Assembly: GCA_030730425.1 (NCBI GenBank)
Contig: JANQVH010000012.1
Span: 39,505 to 103,504 of the forward strand
Direction of reading: 5' to 3'
Source of the DNA: Candidatus Nanopelagicaceae bacterium
GTDB lineage: Bacteria; Actinomycetota; Actinomycetes; Nanopelagicales; Nanopelagicaceae
DNA: 64,000 nucleotides
Shown: positions 49,765 through 58,720 of the stretch, piece after piece
Position numbering within the stretch: the first letter of the stretch is position 1
How the letters are laid out: every line of letters begins with the position of its first letter
The notes under the pieces: model-generated
Told to the model about the DNA's origin: nothing
The model's input: the letters and a program-made list of their open reading frames with translations, nothing else
The model's database searches: none
Translations under genes and position numbers: made by a program

Positions 49765-50517
49765 ATGGCACAACTAGTAATCAAAGGTCTTCAAGTAAGC
49801 GTTGAGGGCGAGAGTGGAGCTATTGAGATTCTCCGCGGGGTTGATCTAACGATTAACTCTGGTGAAGTACATGCGATTATGGGCCCTAACGGCTCTGGCA
49901 AGTCAACTCTTGCGTACTCCATCGCAGGTCATCCTAAATACAGCGTTACAGGAGGATCAGTAACACTTGATGGCGTCGATGTTCTTGAAATGAGCGTTGA
50001 TGAGCGAGCAAAGGCAGGGCTCTTCCTTGCGATGCAATATCCGGTGGAAGTCCCAGGAGTATCTGTTTCGAACTTTTTAAGAACTGCAGCAACAGCTCTT
50101 CGCGGCGAGGCGCCTAAGGTAAGAACTTGGGTGGGAGAAGTTAAAGAAGCTATGAGCAAACTCTCTATCGATCCTGCATTTTCAGAGCGCAGCGTTAATG
50201 AGGGATTCTCTGGTGGAGAGAAGAAGCGCCATGAGATTTTGCAGATGGAACTACTCAAGCCAAAGATTGCAATCTTGGATGAGACAGATTCCGGCCTTGA
50301 TGTTGACGCGCTAAGAATTGTCTCTGAGGGAGTAAATCGCGTAAAGAGCGAACAGAATCTTGGAATCATGTTAATTACTCACTACACCAGAATTCTTCGC
50401 TATATAAAACCAGACTTCGTTCACGTCTTTGCTGGCGGAAAGATCGTTGAAGAGGGTGGGCCTGAACTTGCTGATCGACTAGAAGAGAAGGGCTATGCGC
50501 AATACGCAAAGGCGTAG
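49765..50517 (+). CDS. sufC: Fe-S cluster assembly ATPase SufC
   Basis: SufC is the ABC-type ATPase of the SufBCD scaffold. In 250 aa it has Walker A GPNGSGKSTLAY near residue 40 and the Q-loop region LFLAMQYPVEVPGVSVSNFLR near 90, which is diagnostic of SufC. The signature is FSGGEKKRHEILQM, Walker B is IAILDETDSGLDVDAL, and the H-loop is ITHYTRIL. AAGGAG lies at 49750-49755 ahead of the ATG. sufS follows after ten bases. Confidence 0.97.
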   Translation: MAQLVIKGLQVSVEGESGAIEILRGVDLTINSGEVHAIMGPNGSGKSTLAYSIAGHPKYSVTGGSVTLDGVDVLEMSVDERAKAGLFLAMQYPVEVPGVSVSNFLRTAATALRGEAPKVRTWVGEVKEAMSKLSIDPAFSERSVNEGFSGGEKKRHEILQMELLKPKIAILDETDSGLDVDALRIVSEGVNRVKSEQNLGIMLITHYTRILRYIKPDFVHVFAGGKIVEEGGPELADRLEEKGYAQYAKA

Positions 50518-50524
50518 GCGATAA

Positions 50525-52227
<1,703 letters not shown>

Positions 52228-52542
52228 ATGATGAGCGCATCACGAGATGATGTAACAGAGGCAATGAAGGATGTAATTGATCCTGAACTTGGAATCAATG
52301 TAATTGATCTAGGCCTTGTCTACGATGTCTCTATCGATGATTCAAATGTTGCGGTACTTGATATGACCCTTACCTCTGCTGCTTGTCCCTTGCAAGATGT
52401 GATTGAGGATCAGACCAAATCGGTGCTCCAAGATCTAGTAACTGATGTAAAGATTAATTGGGTATGGATGCCACCATGGGGGCCAGATAAAATTACCGAT
52501 GATGGGCGCGAACAACTTCGTGCAATCGGCTTCACTGTTTAA
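52228..52542 (+). CDS. sufT: SufT/DUF59 Fe-S carrier or maturation protein
   Basis: This is a 104-aa MIP18/DUF59-family protein thought to help mature or deliver Fe-S clusters. It shows the motif VIDPELGINVIDLGLVYDV near residues 17-35 and DMTLTSAACPLQDVIEDQ near 50, with the conserved Cys. It ends in a WMPPWGPDKITDDGREQLRAIGF segment typical of the actinobacterial form. Two consecutive ATGs at 52228 and 52231 are equally plausible starts. It is the last gene of the suf operon. Confidence 0.93.
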   Translation: MMSASRDDVTEAMKDVIDPELGINVIDLGLVYDVSIDDSNVAVLDMTLTSAACPLQDVIEDQTKSVLQDLVTDVKINWVWMPPWGPDKITDDGREQLRAIGFTV

Positions 52543-52570
52543 TTCGCTAATTTCTAAAGCGATCCTGGGC

Positions 52571-52576
52571 TAGGGT
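52571..52576 (+). promoter_or_regulatory. -10 element, leaderless ABC exporter gene
   Basis: TAGGGT ends six bases before the ATG at 52583. It has the same sequence and spacing as the ctaA element. No good -35 or ribosome-binding site is visible. Confidence 0.45.
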
Positions 52577-52582
52577 AGAGAC

Positions 52583-54445
52583 ATGTCCCAAATGGCAGTT
52601 TGGATGTCCTTTAGATCCTTCACTGCAGATTCTTCGGTTAAAAACCAGAAATTAAAGCCAGGAACTGTAAAGAGAATCTTTGGATTTGCACTTCCTTATA
52701 AGACCTTCTTGATTTTCTTTTTAATCACAGTCGTAATTGATGCTTTCCTGATTGTAGCTACCCCTCTTCTTCTTAGAAATTTGATAGATGATGGCGTAAT
52801 ACCTGGTAATTCTGTCTTGGTAACTCAGATAGCACTCTTGGTGGCATTCATCGCTCTCTTAGATGCTCTCTTCAACATGATTGGAAGATGGTTCTCAGCA
52901 AGAATTGGTGAAGGCTTAATTTTTGATCTCCGCTCACAAGTCTTTACCCATATCCAAAAGCAATCAATAGCTTTCTTCACACGAACTCAAACCGGGGCTT
53001 TAATATCAAGGATTAATTCCGATGTTATTGGGGCTCAGCAAGCTTTTACGACAACGCTTTCAGGGCTCATCAGCAATGTTTTAAGTTTGATTCTGGTGAC
53101 GATAACAATGTTAATCCTCTCTTGGCAGATAACAATCGTCTCGCTCTTGCTCCTGCCAGCCTTCATAATTCCTACTAAATGGGTAGGTAAGAAGCTCCAG
53201 GGATTAACAAGGGATTCATTTAATTTAAATGCTGAGATGTCAGCCACGATGACCGAGCGCTTTAATGTTTCTGGTGCGCTACTGGTTTCTCTCTATGGCA
53301 ATCCAAAATCCGAGAGTTCAACATTTAGCGCCAGGGCTAGAAAAGTTGCCAATATTGGCATTTCAATCGCGTTACTTAACCGGCTCTTCTTCATCGCTTT
53401 AACTTCAATTGCAGCTATAGCTACCGCCTTTGCATATGGAGTAGGTGGTCATTTAACAATCAATAAGCAGATATCACTTGGAACTCTGCTTGCAATTACA
53501 GCCCTTCTGGCTCGACTTTATGGCCCATTAACAGCGCTCTCTAATGTTCGCGTTGATGTAATGACTGCTTTAGTTTCATTTGAGAGAGTTTTTGAAGTTC
53601 TAGATCTTGAGCCTATGGTCTCTGATAAGGCAGATGCTAAGGAAGTTGATAGCGGGGGGCTAAGTATCAAATTTGATGCAGTTCGCTTCTCCTATCCAAA
53701 GGCTGAGGAGATCTCACTTGCCTCCTTGGAATCAGTGGCAAAGCCTGAAACAGTTGATAGCGGTGAGGTATTAAAGGGAATTTCATTTGAAGTTCTGCCC
53801 TCGACGATGACTGCTTTAGTTGGTAGCTCGGGAGCGGGAAAGACAACTATAAGTGCGCTTCTGCCACGCTTATATGATGTTACTTCTGGCTCCATAAAGA
53901 TAAATGGAATTGATCTTCGTGACCTGCAAGTCAATTCTCTCCGCTCAAGTATTGGTGTTGTTACTCAAGATGCGCATATGTTTCATGACACGATAGAGGC
54001 AAATCTTCGATATGCAAAAGTTGATGCCAGTGAATCTGAGATGGAGAAAGCTTGTCAAGATGCTCAAATACTTGAACTGATTAATTCACTACCCAATAAA
54101 TTTGAAACTGTTGTCGGAGAGAGGGGCCATCGACTCTCAGGTGGTGAGAAGCAGAGACTTGCTATCGCAAGGCTGCTATTAAAATCACCTAGAATTGTGA
54201 TTCTTGATGAAGCGACAGCGCATTTAGATTCTGAGAATGAGTTTCTAGTTCAAGCAGCGCTAGCAAATGCTTTGAAAGATAGAACAAGTATTGTTATTGC
54301 CCATCGTCTTTCAACGATTAGAGCTGCTGATCAAATCTTAGTTCTTGATAATGGTCTAATAGCAGAGCGTGGAAAACATGATGAACTCTTGGCGCTAAAT
54401 GGAATGTATGCCGAGCTTTACTCTCGTCAGAGTTTTGGCGCCTGA
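52583..54445 (+). CDS. ABC exporter, fused membrane and ATPase domains (MsbA/LmrA-like)
   Basis: This is a 620-aa half-transporter that would act as a homodimer. The membrane domain (about residues 35-340) has six helices, starting with ALPYKTFLIFFLITVVIDAFLI. The ATPase domain (about 360-610) has Walker A GSSGAGKTT, Q-loop GVVTQDAHMFHDT, signature LSGGEKQRLAIARLL, Walker B RIVILDEATAHLDSE and H-loop IAHRLSTI. All catalytic residues are intact. The substrate cannot be read from sequence; lipid or drug export is usual for the family. The last 19 bases overlap the convergent surf1 gene. Confidence 0.9.
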   Translation: MSQMAVWMSFRSFTADSSVKNQKLKPGTVKRIFGFALPYKTFLIFFLITVVIDAFLIVATPLLLRNLIDDGVIPGNSVLVTQIALLVAFIALLDALFNMIGRWFSARIGEGLIFDLRSQVFTHIQKQSIAFFTRTQTGALISRINSDVIGAQQAFTTTLSGLISNVLSLILVTITMLILSWQITIVSLLLLPAFIIPTKWVGKKLQGLTRDSFNLNAEMSATMTERFNVSGALLVSLYGNPKSESSTFSARARKVANIGISIALLNRLFFIALTSIAAIATAFAYGVGGHLTINKQISLGTLLAITALLARLYGPLTALSNVRVDVMTALVSFERVFEVLDLEPMVSDKADAKEVDSGGLSIKFDAVRFSYPKAEEISLASLESVAKPETVDSGEVLKGISFEVLPSTMTALVGSSGAGKTTISALLPRLYDVTSGSIKINGIDLRDLQVNSLRSSIGVVTQDAHMFHDTIEANLRYAKVDASESEMEKACQDAQILELINSLPNKFETVVGERGHRLSGGEKQRLAIARLLLKSPRIVILDEATAHLDSENEFLVQAALANALKDRTSIVIAHRLSTIRAADQILVLDNGLIAERGKHDELLALNGMYAELYSRQSFGA

Positions 54446-55146
54446 GCCCGTCTATCTTCTCGAATCACGAGATACCAAGCAAAGATCACTAGGAATATAA
54501 AGAGTATCCACTGGAATGAGTAAGCCAGATGGGGACCATCGCTGAGTTCTGGCAAGACAGTTGCAACCTTTGGATTTATTGCAGAATCAGAGCTAGAGAT
54601 TAAATCAAAGTAGATAGGCTCAGTTTGAATTGCTTGCTCTGAATTCCATTTCACTAATTTTGGAGTGGAATCAGATCCAGGAAATGCAAAGACACTTCCT
54701 TGAACTCTTGATTCAATATCAGAGGTTCTTACTCTGGCGCTAATTTCAATGGGAAGAGAATCAACTCTTTGAATCTCTGGTGGAGTTTGGGCATCTTCGC
54801 CAGCAAGCACCCATCCTCGATCTATCCAGTATCTCTTGCCACTATCGGAGGTGAAGAGAGTTATTACACCAAAACCATACTTACCCTCGTGATAGCGATT
54901 TCGAATGAGGAATTCCTTACTAGGATCAAAGTTTCCATTTAGTGAGATTTTGCGCCAGGCGATCTCTGATGAAACTTTACTCCCTAATTCATCTTCTGAT
55001 AGGGGAGTTGTGATTGCAACGTTCTTACGGATTAATTCGTTATTTTCATGGCGAACTTCATATCTCTCGTATTGCCATAGAGCCCCTTGCAGGCAGCCAA
55101 AGATAAGAAGTAGCGCAAGAGATGAGATTGCAATTAGGCGAGGCAT
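54427..55146 (-). CDS. SURF1-family cytochrome oxidase assembly protein
   Basis: SURF1 proteins help insert heme A into cytochrome oxidase subunit I. The 239-aa protein has two membrane helices, near residues 5-24 and 208-228, flanking a large extracytoplasmic domain, the family topology. GKYGFGVITLF and YWIDRGWVLAGEDAQTPP are the recognisable central motifs; the end LAYSFQWILFIFLVIFAWYLVIREDRR is also typical. It fits with ctaA in the window. The 3' end overlaps the ABC exporter on the other strand by 19 bases. A 16-base gap separates it from the upstream DUF3099 gene. Confidence 0.88.
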   Translation of the reverse strand: MPRLIAISSLALLLIFGCLQGALWQYERYEVRHENNELIRKNVAITTPLSEDELGSKVSSEIAWRKISLNGNFDPSKEFLIRNRYHEGKYGFGVITLFTSDSGKRYWIDRGWVLAGEDAQTPPEIQRVDSLPIEISARVRTSDIESRVQGSVFAFPGSDSTPKLVKWNSEQAIQTEPIYFDLISSSDSAINPKVATVLPELSDGPHLAYSFQWILFIFLVIFAWYLVIREDRRAQAPKL

Positions 55147-55162
55147 TTACGCAATCTTAGAC

Positions 55163-55435
55163 TTAACCTATTTCGCGTTGTTTACTTCGTAGCACTGCGC
55201 TCTTGCCTCTAATGGTCTCCCTGCCGCCATTTGCCATAATCACTGAGATGTAGGGAAGGGTTACTGCTCCAACTAGGAAGAACCAGCGATATGGGCTTGG
55301 AGTAAAGACCGCTAGGAGAAAACAAGCTGTTCTTATCATCATTGATATGAAGTAGCGCTTCTGTCTTGATGGAAGATCATCTGATAGAGCAGCGCCAGCC
55401 TCGGTAATGTTTTGATAATCGCGCCTCTTTGTCAT
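55163..55435 (-). CDS. DUF3099-family membrane protein
   Basis: This is a small membrane protein of about 90 aa, of the actinobacterial DUF3099 type. It begins TKRRDYQNITEAGAALSDDLPSRQKRYF, with the ITxAxxSxxxDxxxRxxxY pattern typical of the family. Two hydrophobic helices follow (about residues 30-47 and 52-70), then a basic tail. No function is known. I chose the ATG at 55435; an in-frame ATG at 55462 adds nine residues outside the family pattern. It is divergent from infC. Confidence 0.75.
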   Translation of the reverse strand: MTKRRDYQNITEAGAALSDDLPSRQKRYFISMMIRTACFLLAVFTPSPYRWFFLVGAVTLPYISVIMANGGRETIRGKSAVLRSKQREIG

Positions 55436-55497
55436 CACTAAATTCCAACGCTTGAAGGCCATAGCTAAGCGTAGATGGGATAGACAATAAGCGCATT

Positions 55498-55526
55498 TTG
55501 ACCTTCATTTTCGCACTCGCTACTAT
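55498..55526 (+). promoter_or_regulatory. Promoter of infC-rpmI-rplT
   Basis: TTGACC (55498-55503) and TACTAT (55521-55526) are separated by exactly 17 bases. This is one of the best promoter matches in the window. The predicted start near 55533 gives a leader of about 145 bases. Confidence 0.7.
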
Positions 55527-55532
55527 CTAGCC

Positions 55533-55676
55533 CTTGGTCAAATGACCAACATGAAGTGGAGCTAGCCGCTCCCACCTACCTCACTTTTAGGTGAGCTGGT
55601 CAACAAGAGCAAGACCAAAATTTTGGTCTCATTCTGGCGGCTGACTTCCATCATGCTTTTAGTGAAGGGAAGAGTT
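55533..55676 (+). promoter_or_regulatory. Structured infC leader with alternative hairpins
   Basis: Hairpin 1 is TTGGTCA-AA-TGACCAA (55534-55549). Hairpin 2 is GTGGAGC/GCTCCCAC (55556-55575). Hairpin 3 is CTCAC/GTGAG (55580-55595), or alternatively CACCTA/TAGGTG (55573-55593). Hairpin 4 is a perfect 18-base palindrome at 55612-55629 (AGACCAA/TTGGTCT). The arms of 1 and 4 share GACCAA and TTGGTC, so each can pair with the other. This could be an autoregulatory leader for L20 or IF3, as known in other bacteria (inference). Confidence 0.6.
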
Positions 55677-56249
55677 ATCAGCACCACTGATCCTCGTATC
55701 AACGATCGAATTCGCGTTCCAGAAATTCGTCTGATTGGAGCATTAGGTGAGCAAGTTGGCGTCGTAGCGATAGATAAAGCGCTAAAGATGGCTGATGAAG
55801 CAGGTCTTGATTTAGTCGAGATCGCACCTGAAGCAGTTCCGCCAGTATGCAAGATTATGGATTTCGGAAAATATAAGTACGAAATTGCTCAGAAAGCGCG
55901 AGAGGCCCGGGCTAACCAGACCCACATTGTGGTTAAGGAAATCCGAATGGGTTTAAAGATTGAGAACCATGATTACGAGACTAAGAAGAACCATATCGAA
56001 AAGTTCTTACTTAGCGGAGATAAGGTGAAGGTAACTGTTCAATTCAAAGGACGGGAACAGACAAGACCAGAGATGGGATTTCGATTATTGCAACGTCTTG
56101 CAGAAGATGTAGCAACTTCGGGGTTTGTCGAATTTGCTCCAAAACGTGAGGGTAGAAGCATGACGATGGTGCTTGGACCAGTACGCAAAAAGAGTGAAGC
56201 ACTTGCTGAAGCAAAGCGCGCCCGCGCCTCTAAGGTTAAAGAAGTTTAA
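55677..56249 (+). CDS. infC: Translation initiation factor IF-3
   Basis: IF3 checks start codon and initiator tRNA on the 30S subunit. Homology starts at [21 protein letters not shown]. The N-domain has [28 protein letters not shown] and the C-domain has [25 protein letters not shown] and [20 protein letters not shown] place the start at ATC 55677, seven bases after GAAGGGA (55664-55670), giving 190 aa. Rare AUU/AUC starts are known for infC. An in-frame ATG at 55653 without a ribosome-binding site, or GTG 55662, are alternatives. It heads the infC-rpmI-rplT operon. Confidence 0.9.
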   Translation: MSTTDPRINDRIRVPEIRLIGALGEQVGVVAIDKALKMADEAGLDLVEIAPEAVPPVCKIMDFGKYKYEIAQKAREARANQTHIVVKEIRMGLKIENHDYETKKNHIEKFLLSGDKVKVTVQFKGREQTRPEMGFRLLQRLAEDVATSGFVEFAPKREGRSMTMVLGPVRKKSEALAEAKRARASKVKEV

Positions 56250-56272
56250 GTAAAGACAACAGGAGGAAAGAA

Positions 56273-56470
56273 ATGCCGAAAATGAAGACACATAGTGGCG
56301 CCAAGAAAACCTTTCGCGTCACCGGAAGCGGAAAGATCGTGCACGAGCGCGCTGGCAAGCGCCACCTCTTGGAGCGTAAATCTTCTCGAGTAACCCGTCG
56401 CCTTTCAAAGGATCAGACGGCCAATGATAGAAATACTTTTTCTGCCAAGCGTTTGCTTGGATTGAAGTAA
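56273..56470 (+). CDS. rpmI: 50S ribosomal protein L35
   Basis: L35 is a small basic protein of the large ribosomal subunit. The 65-aa sequence begins [21 protein letters not shown] and continues [21 protein letters not shown], the family signature. AGGAGGAAAG precedes the ATG, a strong ribosome-binding site. Arg codons are mostly CGC and CGT, unlike most neighbours, which fits high expression. It lies 23 bases after infC and 12 before rplT. Confidence 0.97.
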   Translation: MPKMKTHSGAKKTFRVTGSGKIVHERAGKRHLLERKSSRVTRRLSKDQTANDRNTFSAKRLLGLK

Positions 56471-56482
56471 GGGGGAGCAATA

Positions 56483-56845
56483 ATGGCAAGAGTAAAACGC
56501 GGTGTTCATGCCGCAAAGAAGCGTCGCACCACACTCGAGAGAGCTAGTGGCTATCGCGGTCAGCGCTCCCGCCTTTTTACAAAGGCAAAAGAGCAGGTAA
56601 CTCACTCTCTGGTTTATGCCTTCAATGATCGCAAAGACAAGAAAGGTGATTTCCGCCAGCTCTGGATTACCCGTATCAATGCGGCAAGTCGTGCTAATGG
56701 AATTACCTACAACCGTTTTATCCAAGGATTAAAAGGTGCTGGAGTTGAGGTAGATCGTCGAGTTCTATCAGAGCTTGCAACTAATGATCCTGCTGCTTTC
56801 GCCGCCTTGGTTGAAGTAGCGCGCAAGAATGTAAAAGTTTCCTAA
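56483..56845 (+). CDS. rplT: 50S ribosomal protein L20
   Basis: L20 binds 23S rRNA early in large-subunit assembly. In other bacteria it represses its own operon through a leader structure. The 120-aa sequence [37 protein letters not shown] matches the long basic N-terminal tail. The C-terminal globular part has [47 protein letters not shown] precedes the ATG. Codon bias again suggests high expression. Confidence 0.98.
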   Translation: MARVKRGVHAAKKRRTTLERASGYRGQRSRLFTKAKEQVTHSLVYAFNDRKDKKGDFRQLWITRINAASRANGITYNRFIQGLKGAGVEVDRRVLSELATNDPAAFAALVEVARKNVKVS

Positions 56846-56864
56846 AGTCTCGCGTTAAAAAGCG

Positions 56865-57668
56865 ATGATTACGAGCCTTCATTCGCCTCATGTCGAGGCA
56901 GTGAAGGCTCTTTTAGGTTCTCGGGGCGGCAAAGCAAGAAAAGAGAGCGGCCAATATGTAATTGAAGGTTTCTCATCAATTAAAGAAGCCCTTGATTTTT
57001 CTCCAGAGGAGATAACAACCCTTTATTTAACCAGCGATGGCATGAGCAGACTTGCAACAATTCCTGAAGGCTATTTTGAAATTGTTGAAGTTTCACCTGA
57101 AGTCATGAAGGCTATGACCGATACCGTAACACCGCAAGGTTTATTAGCTATCGCTCAGATTCCAGAGAATTCATTTGCAGATTTTCTTGCGTCGTCAAAG
57201 AGTGAGTTAAAGATTGCCTACTTCTGGCAGATTCAAGATCCAGGAAATGCAGGAACAGTGATTCGAGCTGCAGATGCTTTTGGTTTTGATGCAGTTATTT
57301 TCTCTGACAATAGCGTTGATATCTATAGCCCGAAGGTGGTGCGCTCAAGTGCAGGTTCGCATTGGCATATTCCTTTATTTACATCAATTTCTGAAGATCA
57401 ACTTAAATCACAAATAGCAGGCAGGGCCTTTGATATTTATGCAACTGATGCAAATGGTGGACTTGAGCTATTAGAGGCTGCAAATGAATCAAAGGATCGT
57501 TCTGCGATATGGATTTTTGGCAATGAGGCCAGGGGCCTTGAAGCGAAGGTAGTTTCAACTCTTGGAGCCAAGCAAGTGGCAATTCCTATTTCAGGCAAGG
57601 CAGAGAGCCTAAATCTAGCTACCGCTGCCTCTGTGGTGATGTATGCCGTATCGGCGGCTCGAAAATAA
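56865..57668 (+). CDS. TrmH/SpoU-family RNA 2'-O-methyltransferase
   Basis: This is a 267-aa SPOUT methyltransferase, probably acting on the 2'-hydroxyl of rRNA. An N-terminal substrate-binding domain has SLHSPHVEAVKALLGSRGGKARKESGQYVIEG (as in TsnR relatives). The catalytic domain has motif 1 QIQDPGNAGTVIRAADAFGFD near residue 125, motif 2 WIFGNEARGLE near 208 and motif 3 IPISGKAESLNLATAASVVMYA near 243. These form the trefoil knot. The exact target nucleotide is unknown. It lies between rplT and pheS, as in many Actinobacteria. Confidence 0.9.
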   Translation: MITSLHSPHVEAVKALLGSRGGKARKESGQYVIEGFSSIKEALDFSPEEITTLYLTSDGMSRLATIPEGYFEIVEVSPEVMKAMTDTVTPQGLLAIAQIPENSFADFLASSKSELKIAYFWQIQDPGNAGTVIRAADAFGFDAVIFSDNSVDIYSPKVVRSSAGSHWHIPLFTSISEDQLKSQIAGRAFDIYATDANGGLELLEAANESKDRSAIWIFGNEARGLEAKVVSTLGAKQVAIPISGKAESLNLATAASVVMYAVSAARK

Positions 57669-57691
57669 CCACTTCTTGCCACTTGAATTAG

Positions 57692-57697
57692 TAGAAT
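57692..57697 (+). promoter_or_regulatory. -10 element, leaderless pheS
   Basis: TAGAAT ends six bases before the pheS GTG at 57704, in a 35-base gap. There is no ribosome-binding site and no T-box-like leader. The -35 region is weak. Confidence 0.5.
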
Positions 57698-57703
57698 TCC
57701 CAA

Positions 57704-58720
57704 GTGTCGTTAGATAACGCTGGTATTGAGCAGATTAAAGCCGATGCGCTATCTGCGATAAACGCCTCCCAATCCCTAGATGAACTTCGTGAGGTAAAGA
57801 TTGCTCATGTTGGCGATCGCTCGCCAATAGCAAGGGCAAATCAAGGACTTGCAGAGATTGAGATTGAAAAACGAGCAGCGATGGGAAAATTGATTGGCAC
57901 TGCCCGGGCTAATATCAATCAAGCATATGATGATAAGGAAAAAGAGTTAACTGCCCTAAGAGATAGCAGGGCTTTAAGCAATGAGAGAGTTGATGTAACC
58001 CTTGCTAGTAATAGAAATCCTCGTGGAGCGCTTCACCCCTTAACACTTCTAACTAATGAGATATCAGATCTCTTCGTTGGCATGGGATACACAGTGCAAG
58101 AGGGGCCAGAGCTGGAGGCTTCATGGCTTAACTTTGATGCCTTAAATATTGCCGAAGATCATCCTGCTAGAACAATGCAAGATACATTTTTTATAGAGCC
58201 GCTCTCATCAGGTCTTGTGATGCGGACTCATACCTCACCAGTTCAGATAAGAACGATGTTGGAGAACGAACCGCCAATCTATGTGATCTGTCCAGGTCGG
58301 ACTTATCGAGCTGATGAGTTAGATGCAACTCATACTCCAGTTTTCAATCAAGTAGAAGGTTTAGTAGTTGATAAAGGCATAACGATGGCCCATCTAAAAG
58401 GAACCCTTGATCACTTTGCCGCAAAGATATTTGGCCCAGGGGTCACAACAAGAATTAGGCCATCTTTCTTTCCATTTACTGAGCCAAGTGCAGAGGTGGA
58501 TTTCTTCTATAACGGTCGCTGGGTTGAATGGGGCGGCTGCGGAATGGTTAATCGAAAAGTTTTACAAGCAGCAGGAATTGATACCGAGATTTATACCGGA
58601 TTTGCATTTGGAATGGGCCTTGAGAGAACTTTGATGGTGAAGTATGGAATTACAGATATGCATGACATCGTTGAGGGCGATGTTCGCTTCTCAAGGCAGT
58701 TTGGAAGTGGTGGACGATGA
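57704..58720 (+). CDS. pheS: Phenylalanine-tRNA ligase alpha subunit
   Basis: PheS is the catalytic subunit of the alpha2beta2 enzyme that charges tRNA-Phe. In 338 aa an N-terminal coiled coil (about residues 1-85) precedes the class II core. HPLTLLTNEISDLFVGMGYTV, NFDALNIAEDHPARTMQDTFFI, the motif 2 region MRTHTSPVQIR and VICPGRTYRADELDATHTPVFNQVEGLVVD are visible. The C-terminal motif 3 reads GFAFGMGLERTLMVKYGI. The start is GTG. The ATGA overlap couples it to pheT. Confidence 0.97.
   Translation: MSLDNAGIEQIKADALSAINASQSLDELREVKIAHVGDRSPIARANQGLAEIEIEKRAAMGKLIGTARANINQAYDDKEKELTALRDSRALSNERVDVTLASNRNPRGALHPLTLLTNEISDLFVGMGYTVQEGPELEASWLNFDALNIAEDHPARTMQDTFFIEPLSSGLVMRTHTSPVQIRTMLENEPPIYVICPGRTYRADELDATHTPVFNQVEGLVVDKGITMAHLKGTLDHFAAKIFGPGVTTRIRPSFFPFTEPSAEVDFFYNGRWVEWGGCGMVNRKVLQAAGIDTEIYTGFAFGMGLERTLMVKYGITDMHDIVEGDVRFSRQFGSGGR

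Noticed and set aside
49929..50369. 146-codon minus-strand frame inside sufC
   Set aside because: It is fully antisense to an intact SufC with all ATPase motifs; its length follows from codon bias in that frame.
55562..55852. Minus-strand open frame across the infC leader
   Set aside because: It is low-complexity, antisense to infC and to its leader hairpins, and looks like a shadow frame.
57669..57703. Possible T-box or attenuator upstream of pheS
   Set aside because: The gap is only 35 bases, too short for a T-box, and holds a -10 element six bases before the start.
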